Assembly (NCBI GenBank): GCA_032173965.1
Contig: CM063312.1
Location: 1,260,304 to 1,324,303, forward strand
Source of the DNA: Sitta carolinensis
Lineage: Eukaryota > Chordata > Aves > Passeriformes > Sittidae
Length of the DNA: 64,000 nucleotides
Direction: 5' to 3'
Below, in pieces: positions 20,701 to 31,904 of this stretch. The stretch's first letter is position 1. Each line of letters opens with the position of its first letter. The notes below the pieces were generated by a model. That model had not been told where the DNA came from. It did not search any database and saw only the letters and a program-made list of their open reading frames with translations. The translations under genes were made by a program, and so were the position numbers.

Positions 20701-22771
20701 AAAAAATCCGATTTTTGCACCCAAAAAATCCGATTTTTGCACCCCAAAAAATCTGATTTTTAGACCTAAAAAATCCGATTTTTGCACCCCAAAAAATCTG
20801 ATTTTTAGACCTAAAAATCCAAATTTTGCACCCAAAAAATCCCATTTTACACCCCAAAAACCTGCACTGCTCCAGCAGAAAAAATCCCGGGGTTTGCGCC
20901 ACAAAATTCCGGTTTTTAGACCCAAAAAATCTGATTTTTGCACCCAAAAAATATCCAATTTTTACACCCAAAAATTCCGATTTTTAAGCCCCAAAATTCC
21001 AGTTTTTAGTCCCAAAAAATCCGATTTTTACACCCAAAAATTCCGGGTTTCTAGCCCCAAAAAATCCGATTTTTACACCCCAAAAATCCCATTTTTACAC
21101 CCAAAAATCTCCCTGGTGCAGCAGAAAAAATCCCGGGGTTTGCGCCCCAAAATTCCAGTTTTTAGACCCAAAAAATCCGATTTTTACACCCAAAAAATCC
21201 AATTTTTTCACCCCCAAAATTCCAATTTTCCCCCCCAAATTCCGATCCCCCCCCCATTCCCCCCCAGGTGGACTCTCCCACCCTGGCCCCGCCCCTCACC
21301 GTTGGCCCGTCCTCCTGGGCGTGGTCTGGCTGGCCCCGCCCCGCGGTGGGCGTGGCGAACTCCAGGCTGCTCCGGACGCTGCGACCCTGCAGAGCTGGGG
21401 GGGGAAAAAATGGGAATTCTGGGGGAAAATGGGAATTATGGGGGGAAAAATGGAAATTATGGGGGGAAATGGAATTATGGGGGGAAATGGGAATTCTGGG
21501 GGAAAATGGGAATTCTGGGGGAAAATGGGAATTCTGGGGGGAAAATTGGGAATTCTGGGGGGAAAAATGGGAATTCTGGGGGAAAAATGGGGAATATTGG
21601 GAATTCTGGGGGGAAAAATGGGAATTCTGGGGGAAAAATGGGGAATATTGGGAATTCTGGGGAAAATGGAATTATGGGGGAAAAATGGGAATTATGGGGG
21701 GAAATCGGGAAAATGGAATTTGGGGGAAAATGGGGAAATTGGGAATTCTGGGAGAAAAATTGGGAATTCTGGGGGACATAACTGGGTGGGGGGGAGATTT
21801 GGGGATTTGGGGATTTTTTCTGAATTTTTTCTGAATTTTAGGGAATTTTTTTGGATTTTTTTCTGAATTTTGGAGGGTTTTTTTGGATTTTAATGGAATT
21901 TATGAGATTAATGGATTTATGGATTTATGGGATTTTAAAGATTTTAATGGGATTTATGGATTTTAATAGGATTTAATGGATTTAATGGGATTTTAATAGG
22001 ATTTTTATGGGTTTTAATGGTTTGAATTTGGATTTTAGGGATTTTATGGATTTGATTTTAAAGGATTTTAAGGATTTATGGTTTAATGGGATTTATAGAT
22101 TAATGGGATTTTAATGGGATTTTATGGATTTAATGGGATTTAATGGGATTTTACAGGATTTTATGGGATTTTAGAAATGGATTAAGGATTTAATGGGATT
22201 TAATGGGATTTTAATGGGATTTAATGGGATTTAATGGGATTTTAATGGGATTTTAATGGATTTTAATGGGATTTAATAGGTTTAATGGGATTTAATGGAT
22301 TATTTTGGAAATTTAATGGGATTTTAACGGGATTTAATGGGATTTTAATGAGATTTTAACAGGCTTTTTGACAGGATTTTAATGGGATTTTAATGAGATT
22401 TAATAGGATTTAATGGGATTTTAATGAGATTTAATGGGATTTAATGGGATTTTAATGGGATTTTAACGGGATTTAATGGGATTTTATGGGATTTTTGACA
22501 GGATTTAACAGGATTTTAACAGGATTTTGACAGGATTTATGGATTTTAACGGGGATTTTTTTGGGATTTCTCGATTTCCATGGGGATTTTTTTGGGATTT
22601 GTTTGTTTTTTAGTATTTTTTGTGTTTTTTCCGCCCCAAACCTGAGCAGTGGAGGGCGAAGGCGCAGCGGGGGCAGCGGATGGAGCTGGAGGGGCCGGGC
22701 CGGGGCAGCACGGAGCCGCACTCGGGACAGAATTCCAGGCGGGAGCAGAACCGGGATTGGGGGGGCTCCAT
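17714..22771 (-). CDS. POLR1H: POLR1H (ZNRD1/RPA12), small zinc-ribbon subunit of RNA polymerase I
   Basis: TFIIS-like subunit that gives Pol I RNA-cleavage activity in the nucleolus. Four coding exons, all AG/GT. Exon 22642-22771 (130 nt, ATG 22771) holds the N-terminal zinc ribbon: [13 protein letters not shown] and [11 protein letters not shown]. Exon 21300-21394 (95 nt) is the linker: [15 protein letters not shown] and EDGPT. Exon 19506-19615 (110 nt) holds the C-terminal ribbon: [31 protein letters not shown] and TCPRC, including the catalytic acidic hairpin DE. Terminal exon 17714-17737 (24 nt) encodes only the EKEDS tail and TGA. Phases are 1, 0 and 2. The last exon needs one extra G to read LQEKEDS, an apparent consensus deletion. 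About 119 residues, against 126 in human. The second cysteine pair reads CPRC where human has CTNC. Confidence 0.93.
17750..18370. repeat. GGGGAAATTTTGGGATTTTT repeat
   Basis: G/T/A low-complexity tandem sequence inside the last POLR1H intron. Confidence 0.85.
18375..19475. repeat. GGTGACTCAGGTGTGATTTCAG minisatellite
   Basis: About 1.1 kb of units drawn from ggtgactcaggtgtgatt, cagggataattcag and ttcagggtgatttcag in the last POLR1H intron. Many units contain TGACTCA, an AP-1-type heptamer, which may be incidental. Confidence 0.88.
19640..21245. repeat. composite array with CTGCACTGCTCCAGCAG segments
   Basis: In the POLR1H intron between exons 2 and 3. Short caccccaaaaaatccgattttt units are punctuated by a longer conserved segment (cctgcactgctccagcag, then atcccggg and tttgcgccacaaaattcc) at about 19693, 19960, 20241, 20532 and 20862, with a partial copy near 21115. 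This gives a higher-order period near 270-330 bp. Confidence 0.88.
21400..22560. repeat. GGGAATTCTGGGGG then AATGGGATTTT low-complexity arrays
   Basis: 21400-21790 is tggggggaaaaatgggaattc repeats. 21880-22560 is taatgggattttaatggga repeats. Both are in the first coding intron of POLR1H; no exon seen. Confidence 0.85.
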
Positions 22772-22819
22772 GGCTGGGGGGGCACGGCGGGGTCGGGGCA
22801 CAGAGATTGGGAAAAAAAA

Positions 22820-24190
22820 AATGAAAATATCCATTGGAAATAACCCGGATTTACCCAAAATCCCATCCAAAATAACCCGGATTTCCCCTGAATTTACCCC
22901 AAAATATCGACCGAAAATAACCCGGATTTACCCCAAAATCCCATCCAAAATAATCCGGATTTACCCCAAAATATCGACCAAAAATAACCTGAATTTACCC
23001 CAAAATATCGACTGAAAATAACCGGATTTACCCAAAATCCCATCCAAAATAACCCGGATTTACCCTGAATTCACCCAAAAATATTGACTGCAAAAAATCA
23101 GGATTTAACCCAAAAATATTGATTGAAAATAACCCGAATTTACCCAAAAAACACCCCAAAATATCGATTTGAAATAATCTGGATTTACCCCAAAATATCG
23201 AGCAAAAATAATCCGGATTTACCCCAAAACCAGCTCAAATATCGACCAAAAATAACCTGAATTTACCCCAAAATATCGACCAAAAATAACCCGGATTTAC
23301 CCTGAAATCATCCCAAAATTCCCGGCTAAAATGCCCCAAATTCTCCCCAAAATCCCACCAAAAAAAACCCCCAAAATTTACCCCAAATTCTCCCCAAAAT
23401 TCCACCCAAAAACCCCAAATTTACCCCAAGTGACCCCAAAACTCCCTCGGTTCCCTCCCAGCCCAAAATCTCCGAAAATTCCCCAAAAATCCCAAATATC
23501 CCTCACAAAAATCCCAAAACTCCGAATTTATCCCAAAATTTTCCCCCAAATTTCCCTCACAAAAATCCCCCAAAATTCCGAATTTCCCCCAAATTCGCCC
23601 CAAAAATGCCAAATTTCCCTCATAAAAATCCCGAATTTATCCCAAAATTTCCCCCAAATCCAAAATTTCCCTCATAAAAATCCCCCAAACTCCGAATTTA
23701 TCCCAAATCGGACCCAAAAATCCCAAATTTCCCTCACAGAAATCCCCCAATAATTCCAAATTTACCCCAAAATCCCCCCAAAAATCCCAAATTTCCCTCA
23801 TAAAAATCCCCCAAAACTCCGAATTTATCCCAAAATTTCCCCCAAAATCCCAAATTTCCTTCACAAAAATCCCGAATTTATCCCAAAATTTCCCCACAAA
23901 TCCCAAATTTCCCTCACAAAAATCTCCCCAAAACTCCGAATTTACCCCAAAAACCCCAAATTTCCCTCACAAAAATCCCCCAAACTCCGAATTTACCCCC
24001 AAAATCCCAAATTTCCCTCACAAAAATCCCGAATTTATCCCAACATTTCCCCACAAATCCCAAATTTCCCTCATGAAATCCCGCAAAACTCCGAACTTCC
24101 CCCAAATTTCCCTCACAAAAATCCTTCCCCAATTCCAAACTCCCTCCCCCCTTCCCCAAAATTCCCAAAATTCCCAAATTTTCCCCCAAA
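22820..24190. repeat. AACCCGGATTTACCCCAAAAT and CCAAATTTCCCTCACAAAAAT arrays
   Basis: Two adjacent tandem families (to about 23330, then to about 24190) between POLR1H exon 22642-22771 and the CpG promoter. Confidence 0.85.
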
Positions 24191-24229
24191 TTTTCCCCCC
24201 AAATCCCCCGGCCCCGCCCCTCCCCCCGC

Positions 24230-24975
24230 GCCTCACGGAGCGGCTCGGCGCGCGCGGGAAACTCCGCCTCTGACGTCACTTCCGCCCCGGCACCGGAAGC
24301 GCTCCCGGAGGAGCGCTTAATTAACCCTTAATTAATGTAATTAATCAACCCGCGCGTTAATTATACAAAGGGGCGTGGTTTGAGGAGAGGGCGTGGGTTC
24401 ATACGCTGAGGGCGTGGCTTGCTCCCTCATTAGCATAGCCAAAGCCACCTTGGCGCGTTGTGATTGGTCGAATCTCCGCTCGGTGGGCGGAGCCGTGACG
24501 TAATTCCGGCCCACGGCGCGCCGTTTAATTAAAACCCCTAATTAATTAATTGACGCCTTAATTAAAGAGAGAGGGGCGTGGCTCGAGGAGAGGGCGTGGC
24601 TTGATTCCTCATTAGCATACCCAGAGCCGCCTTGGCGCGTTCTGATTGGCCGAATCTCGGCTCAGCGGACGGAGCCAACTCGGCGGGCCCCGCCCCTCCG
24701 CTGACGTAACTTCCGCCACTCTGCGCGCCAGGACGGCCTTTTAATTAACCCTAATTAATTAATCAATGCCTTAATTAAACCAAGAGGGGCGTGGCTCGAG
24801 GAGAGGGCGTGGCTTTTACGCGCTGAGGGCGTGGCCGTCCCACCCGGAAGCGACGCGGCGCTTCCTGATTGGCCGAGGGGAAGCGGGAGGGTGGGGCGTG
24901 GCCTCGCCGTTGCCATAGCGACACTTCCGGTGCGGCCAACCGGAAGTGGCGGCGCTGGCGGGAGGCGCCGCCGGT
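24230..24975. promoter_or_regulatory. triplicated, probably bidirectional POLR1H/MGAT1 promoter
   Basis: CpG-rich block between the minus-strand POLR1H and the plus-strand MGAT1. About 230 bp is repeated three times (starts near 24,270, 24,494 and 24,702). Each unit has in order a CRE (tgacgtca or tgacgtaa), an ETS core (ttccg), a TTAATTAA cluster, aggggcgtggctcgaggagagg and, near its end, CCAAT boxes read as attgg. Units 1 and 2 also share cctcattagcata. The third unit ends with gttgccatagcgac (24909-24922), an RFX X-box-like site, and paired ETS sites (cacttccgg, ccggaagtg). A minus-strand donor, CCG followed by GTGAGG near 24234, suggests a POLR1H non-coding exon. Promoter function is inferred. 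Confidence 0.65.
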
Positions 24976-24979
24976 ACCG

Positions 24980-26130
24980 GGGGTGGGGGAGGGGAAAGGG
25001 GGGGATTTGGGGGGTGGGGGAGGGGAAAGGGGGGACCCCCCGGGTGGGGGGGAGGGGGGAGGGGACCCCCGGGTGGGGGAGGGGTGAGGGAAGGGATTTG
25101 GGGACCCCCGGGGTGGGGGAGGGGAGGGGGAAGGGATTTGGGGGGGTGGGGGAGGGGAAAGGGGGGACCCCCGAGTGGGGGAGGGGTGAGAGAGGATTTG
25201 GGGGGTGGGGGAGGGGCAAGGGGGGGATTGGGGGAATTTTTGGGAATTTTTTTGGGATTTTTTTTGGGGGGGGTTGGGGGGAGTTTTGAATTTTTTGGGA
25301 ATTTGTTTTTGGGATTTTTTTGGGAATTTTTGGGGGGATTTTGAATTTTTGGGGATTTTTTTAGGGGGGGGATTTTTTTGGGAATATTTTGGGATTTCTT
25401 TGGGATTTTTGGGGATTTTTTGGATTTATTTGGGATTTTTTGGGGGGGAATGGGGAAGGAGTTTTTGGATTTTTTGGGATTTTTTGGTGGAGGGGATTTT
25501 TGGGAATTTTGGGGAATTTTGGGGGGATTTAGGGAGAAGTTCGGGGATTTTTTGGGATTTTTTGGAATTTCTTTTGGGATTTTTGGGGGGATTTTTGGGA
25601 TAATTTTTGGGGATTTTTTTGGGGATTTTTGGGTTTTTTTGGAATTTTTTACTGGATTTTTGGGGAGGATTTTTTGAATTTTTTTGGGATTCTTTTAGGG
25701 GAGTTTTGGGGATTTTAGGGGGAATTTTTTGGGAATTTTTTGAGGGAATTTTGGGATTTTTTTGGGGATTTTAGGGGATTGTTTAGGGAAAATTTTTTCT
25801 TATTTAATTTTATTTTTCTCTGATTTTTTTTTTAAATTTAATTTTAAATTTAATTGCAATTTTTCAATTTTAATTTTAATTTCCGATTTTTTATTTAATT
25901 TAATTTTTCTCTGATTTTTTCAATTTTAATTTTAATTTCTCTGCGATTTTTTCCTCATTTAATTTCAATCTTTCCGTAATTTTTTTCTTATTTAATTTCA
26001 TTTTTCCGCCATTTTTTTAATTTAATTTAATTTAATTCTGATATTTTTTTAATTCAATCTTAATTCCTCCTCCATTTTTTAACCCCTTCCACCCCAAAAT
26101 AAATTCCCAATTTTTCCCTTTTTTTTTTTT
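24980..26130. repeat. GGGTGGGGGAGGGGAAAGG then TTTTTGGGA low-complexity
   Basis: 24980-25250 is a ~35-bp G-rich minisatellite, then gggattttttggg sequence to about 25790, then T-rich Ttaattttaattt sequence ending in a long T run. Lies in the presumed first MGAT1 intron. Confidence 0.85.
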
Positions 26131-26157
26131 TTTTTTTTTTTTTTCCCTTTTTTCCAG

Positions 26158-26289
26158 GATTTCCAACCGCTCCAGGAGCCCCAAATTCCTCGATTTTCAC
26201 CCCAAAAAAATCCAAAATTCCCGGAAAATTCTGGAATTCGAGGGGGGAGGGGGGAACGGCGGCGACCCCCCTCCCCGGGGAGCAGCCAG
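26158..26289 (+). other. candidate MGAT1 5' untranslated exon (a)
   Basis: A long T tract and TTTCCAG acceptor precede 132 nt that end CAG followed by GTGAGC, a near-consensus donor. The interval contains no ATG on the plus strand, as expected for 5' untranslated sequence. Its 3' part is GC-rich (ggcggcgacccccctccccg). Attribution to MGAT1 rests on strand and position only. Confidence 0.5.
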
Positions 26290-27250
26290 GTGAGCAAAAA
26301 AACCCCAAAATTCCCATTGCAACCCCAAAAAATAGGGATTTTCCAGCAAAAATCGGGATTAACTGGGAATTTTCCCGGAAATTTTGGGAGTTTTCCAGCA
26401 AAAATCGGAATTTTTTGGGTTAAAAATGGGAATTTTTGTGGGATTTTCCGTTAAAAATCGGAATTATTTTGGGGTTTTTGGGTTAAAAATTTGAATTTTT
26501 TTGGATTTTCCGTTAAAAATTGGAATGATTTTGGGTTAAAAATTGGAATTTTGGGGATTTTCCAGCAAAAATCGGGATTAATTGGGAATTTTTTCTGGAA
26601 ATTTTGGGGGTTTTGCAGCAAAAATCGGAATTTTTTGGGTTAAAAATGGGAATTTTTGGGATTTTTGGGGGGGTTTTCCATTAAAAATTGGAATTATTTT
26701 CATTTATTTTTGGGATTTTTTGGGTTAAAAATTTGAATTCTTGGGGGTTTTCTGTTAAAAATCGGAATTATTTTGATTTATTTTGGGTTTTTTTGGTTAA
26801 AAATTGGATTTTTTTTTGATTTTTTGGGATTTTCCAGCAAAAATTGGAATTAATTGGGAATTTTTCTGGAATTTTTGGGGGCTTTGCAGCAAAAATCGGA
26901 ATTTTTTTGGTTTTTTGGGGTTAAAAATTGGAATTTTTGGGGATTTTCTGTTAAAAATTGGAATTATTTTCATTTATTTTTGGGATTTTGGGGTTAAAAA
27001 TTGGATTTTCTTGGATTTTTTTTGGATTTTCCAGCAAAAATTGGAATTATTTTGGAATTTTCATGGAAATTTTGGGGGAAAAATTGGAATTTTTGGGGGG
27101 TTTTCCGATAAAAATTGGAATTATTTTCATTTATTTTTCGGTTTTTCGGGTTAAAAATTGGAATTTTTTTGGATTTTCCATTAAAAATCAGAATTAATTT
27201 GGAATTTTCCCGGCAAATTTTCATTTTTAAAAAATCAGAATTTTCAAGGA
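26290..27250. repeat. TTTTCCAGCAAAAATCGGAATT repeat
   Basis: Degenerate ~80-150-bp units built on ggattttcc(agc or gtt)aaaaat(c/t)ggaatt and gggttaaaaattggaat, in MGAT1 intronic sequence. Confidence 0.85.
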
Positions 27251-27652
27251 ATTTTTTTTTTTTTCCATTTTTTTCCTCCAAAAACCCAAATTAAAAATCT
27301 GAATTTTGGAGGATTTTACCCCTTAAAAAAAATCCCATTTTTAATAAATAATAATTTTATATTATTCACAAAAAAATAATTATTTTATTCCCCCCCAAAC
27401 CCCCAACTAAAAATCCCAAATTATTTCCATTCCACCAAAAAAAAAAAAAAAACCAAAAATTTCATTTTTTCCCCCATTTTTCCCCCTAAAAACCCCAAAT
27501 TTTTTTTAATTTTCCACCCCCAAAAAACCCCAAAAAATTAAAATTTCATTCCCCCACCCAAATTTTGCGTTTTTTGGGGGAAATTTTTCCCCCTTTGCTC
27601 ACAAAGAATAAAAAAAAAATAAAAAATAAAATATTTTTTTTTGCTTACTCAG

Positions 27653-27928
27653 CATTTCCCGCCACCACCGCAATTTCCGGATTTAAAAAACCCAAATTTC
27701 ACCTCAAAAAACCCAAATTTCGGCTCGAAAAAACCAATTTCGACTCCAAAAACCTCAATTTTGGGTCTAAAACCCCCAAATTCGGGCAAAACTTCAACTC
27801 CTCCCCCTCCACCCCGACGGATTTAACGAAAACTTCGCGATTTTTGGAGAGAAAACTTCGGATTTTTTGGGTGAAAATCCCGAATTTTTTGGGGGAAATT
27901 CCCAATTTTTTTGGAGGCGACCCCGCAG
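27653..27928 (+). other. candidate MGAT1 5' untranslated exon (b)
   Basis: TTTTTTTTTGCTTACTCAG acceptor, 276 nt without any ATG on the plus strand, ending ggcgaccccGCAG followed by GTAATT. It resembles exon (a) in having an aaattccc-rich body and a ggcgacccc end, so the two may be duplicated alternative leaders. Assigned to MGAT1 by position. Confidence 0.45.
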
Positions 27929-27929
27929 G

Positions 27930-29800
27930 TAATTCTTGATTTTCCTTTTTAACTTGAATTTTCCCGGATTGTTTTTAATTATTTTAATTTTTCTTTAATT
28001 TTTCGCGATTTTTTTACGATTTTTTTACGATTTTTTCGCGATTTTTTTCGGGTTTTTTTTTTAATTTTTTGGGGTTTTTTGGGGTTTTTTAGGATTTTTT
28101 GGGGTTTTTCCCTCTTTCCCGACTCTTTTTTAGGAGAAATTCCCATTTTTTCCCGGTTTTTTTTTTTTTAATTCCCTTTTTCCGCCGACGTGGCCGGGTT
28201 TGGGTTTAACCCTTCGCTTTCCGCCGCTGCCCCAAACTCGGATTTTATTTTTATTTTCCATTTTTTTAAATTAAATTTTCGTTATTTTTATTTTGTTTTT
28301 AATTCCCCTTTTCCCTTCCCCTTTTCCCCCCCTTTTTTCTCATTTTTTATTCCTTTTTTTCCCCTTTTTTTCCCCTTTTTTTTCCCCTTTTTATTCCAAT
28401 TTTTCCCTTTTTTTCCCTTTCTTTAATTCCATTTTTTTCCCTTTTTATTTCCATTTTTTCCCCTTTTTTCCCCCTTTTTTCCCTTTTTTCCCTTTTATTC
28501 TACTTTTTCCCTCTTTTATTCCTTTTTTTCTCCCCTTTTATTCCACTTTTCCCCCTTTTATTCCAATTTTCCCCTCTTTTTTTATTCCACTTTTCCCCCT
28601 TTTATTCCAATTTTTCCCTCTTTTTTTATTCCACTTTTCCCCCTTTTATTCCAATTTTCTCCCCTTTTATTCCAATTTTCTCCCCTTTTATTCCCTTTTT
28701 ATTTCCATTTTCCCCCCATTTTTATTCCATTTTTATTCCATTTTTCCCCCAATTTTTTCCCCTTTTTATTCCATTTTCCCCCTTTTATTCCCCTTTTAAT
28801 TCCCCTTTTAATTCCATTTATTCCCCTTTTAATTCCATTTTTTCCCCATTTTTCCCCTATTTATTTCCCTTTTATTCCCATTTTTTTCCCCTTTTTATCC
28901 CCCTTTTAATTCCATTTTTCCCCATTTTTCCCCTTTTTATTCCCATTTTTATTTCCACTTTTTCCCCTTTTTATTCCCATTTTTATTTCCATTTTTTCCC
29001 CTTTTAATTCCATTTTTTCCCCAATTTTCCCCCCATTTTCCCCCTTATTCCCCTTTATTTTCCCCTTTTTAATTCCATTTTTTCCCCTTTTTATTCCCAT
29101 TTTTCCCCTTTTTATTCCCATTTTCCCCCATTTTTCCCCCCTTATTCCCTTTTTTCCCTTTTTATTCCATTTTTTCCCCTTTTTATTCCCTTTTTTCCCC
29201 CTTTTTAATTCCATTTTTTCCCCTTTTTTATTCCATTTTTTCCCCTTTTTATTCCCTTTTTTTCCCCCTTTTTAATTCCATTTTTCCCCTTTTTATTCCC
29301 CTTTTTATTCCCCTTTTATTTCCATTTTTCCCCTTTTTCCCCCCATTTTTTCCCCAATTTTCCCCCCATTTTTCCCCCCTTATTCCCCATTTTTTTCCCA
29401 TTTTTTTCCCCATTTTTCCCCTTTTTTTCCCCCAGGAATTTTTTCCCCTCCCTGAGTTAATTTTTTCCCAATTCTGGACTTTGCCCTTTGCACTCCCCAG
29501 GGCGGGGCCTCAATTCCCATTTTTCCTCCTTTTTTTAATCCACTTTTAATCCACTTTTAATCCATTTTTAATTATTATTTTCCCTCTCAGTGAAATCCAG
29601 GGTGAGACACCAAAATTTCATTTTTTTTCCTCTTTTTTTAACCCAAATTTTAGGGGAATTGCCAGGAGATTTTGGGGAATTTCCAGGAGTTTTTTAAGGA
29701 ATTAAATTTAAATTAAATTAAATTTTTAAGGGATTAAATTTAAGGCTTAAATTTTAAGGGATTAAATTAAATTTGGGGGGGAGAAAAAAGGGAAATTTTT
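27930..29800. repeat. TTTTCCCCTTTTATTCC low-complexity
   Basis: T/C-rich sequence, regular from about 28300 to 29430 (ttttcccctttttattcc). A possible acceptor, ccccccag at about 29435, and short GC-bearing sequence to 29600 could hold another leader exon, but no convincing donor was chosen. Confidence 0.8.
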
Positions 29801-31885
29801 TTCACGATTTTTAACCCCAAAATTCCCATTTTAATTTTATTATTTTTAACTCAAAAATTCCCTTTTTTAACCCCAAAATTCCCATTTTTCTTTTTATTTT
29901 TAACCCCAAAATTCCCATTTTCTTTCATTTTTAACCCCAAAAATTCCCATTTTTCTTTTTTAATTTTTAACCCCAAAATTCCCATTTTAATTTTATTATT
30001 TCTAACCCAAAATTCCCATTTTTCTTCCATTATTTTTAACCCCAAAATTCCCATTTTCCTTTCATTTTTTAAACCCCAAATTCCCATTTTTATTTTATTT
30101 TTACCCCAAAATTCCCATTTTCCTTTCATTATTTTTAACCCCAAATTCCCTTTTTTCTTTCACAATTTTTAACCCAAATTCCCATTTTTAACCCCAAAAT
30201 TCCCATTTTTATTTTATTTTTTAACCCCAAAATTCCCATTTTTTCAGTTTTTAACCCCAAAATTCCCATTTTCCTTTCACAATTTCCAATCCCTTTTCCC
30301 CATTTTTAACCCCAAAATTCCCATTTTCCTTCCATTATTTTTAACCCAAAATTCCCATTTTAATGTCATTATTTTTCACCCCAAAATTCCCATTTTTCTT
30401 TCATTTTTCACCCCAAAATTCCCATTTTTCTTTTTTAATTTTAACCCCAAAATTCCCATTTTCCTTTCACTATTTCCAATCCCTTTTCCCCCATTTTTAA
30501 CCCCAAAATTCCCATTTTTAACCCCAAACTCCCCAATTTCCTCCCCAATTTTAACCCTTTTCTCCCCCTTTTCTCTAACCCCCTCCCCATTTTTCCCCAT
30601 TTTTCCCCATTTTTAACCCTTTCCTCCCATTTCTAATCCCGTTCCTCCCCATTTTTAACCCCTTCCTCCCATTTTTCCCCATTTTTAACCCTTTCCCCCC
30701 ATTTTCTCTAACCCCCTCCCCATTTCCCCCATTTTCCCCATTTTTAACCCTTTCCCCCATTTTTAACCCTCTCCCCCCATTTTTCCCCATTTTTAACCCT
30801 TTCCTCCCATTTCTAATCCCTTTCCTCCCCATTTTTAACCCTTTTCCCCCAATTTCCCCCCATTTTTAACTCTTTCCTCCCCATTTTTCCCCATTTTTAA
30901 CCCTTTCCCCCATTTTTAACCCTTCCCCCTCATTTTTAACCCTTTCCCCCCATTTTTCCCCCCATTTTTAACCCTTTCCCCCATTTTCTCTAACCCCTCC
31001 CCATTTCCCCCCATTTTCCCCATTTTTAACCCTTTCCCCCCATTTTTAACCCTTTTCCCCCATTTTTAACCCTTTCCCCCATTTTTCCCCATTTTTAACC
31101 CTTTCCCCCCATTTTTAACCCTTTTCCCCCATTTTTAACCCTTTCCCCATTTTTCCCCATTTTTAACCCTTTCCCCCCATTTTTAACCCTTTCCCCCATT
31201 TTTAACCCTTTCCCTCCATTTTTCCCCCCATTTTTAACCCTTTCCCCATTTTTAACCCTCCCCCCATTTTTAACCCCTTCCCCCCATTTTTTTCCCCCAT
31301 TTTTAACCCTTTCCCCTCCACCCCACAGCCCCCTATGAAGAACGATGCTCAAAAAGATCCAAATCCCCATTTTTAACCCTCTCTCCCCCATTTTTCCCCA
31401 TTTTTAACACTTTCCTCCCATTTCTAATCCCTTTCCCCCCCATTTTTAACCCTTTCCCCCCATTTTTAACCCTTTCCCCCCATTTTTCCCCCCATTTTTA
31501 ACCCTTTCCCCCATTTTTAACCCTCACCCCCCATTTTTAACCCTTTTCCCCCAATTTCCCCCATTTTTAACCCTTTCCTCCCATTTCTAATCCCTTTCCT
31601 CCCCATTTTAACCCTTCCTCCCCATTTTTAACCCCTTCCTCCCCATCCCCCCATTTTTAACCCTTCCCCCCCATTTTTTCCCCCATTTTTAACCCTTTCC
31701 CCCCATTTTTAACCCTTTTCCCCATTTTTAACCCTCTCCCCCATTTTTTCCCCATTTTTAACCCTTCCCCCATTTTTAACCCTTTTCCCCCATTTTTACC
31801 TCTCCCCCATTTTTACCTTCCCCCATTTTTAACCCCTTCCCCCCCATTTTTTCCCCCCATTTTTAACCCTTTCCCCTCCACCCCA
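29800..31885. repeat. CCCCAAAATTCCCATTTT then CCATTTTTAACCCTTTCCCC arrays
   Basis: Two adjacent families (to about 30520, then to the MGAT1 coding exon) made of 17-20-bp units. The second family runs straight into the MGAT1 acceptor, supplying its pyrimidine tract. Confidence 0.9.
31290..31355 (+). repeat. duplicate of the MGAT1 acceptor and start codons
   Basis: Copy of 31855-31917: the same pyrimidine tract, ccaccccacag acceptor, ccccctATGAAGAACG and ATGCTCAAAAA, about 565 bp upstream of the real exon. Homology stops five codons into the reading frame. It is a decoy 3' splice site with an ATG. Confidence 0.85.
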
Positions 31886-31904
31886 CAGCCCCCTATGAAG
31901 AACG

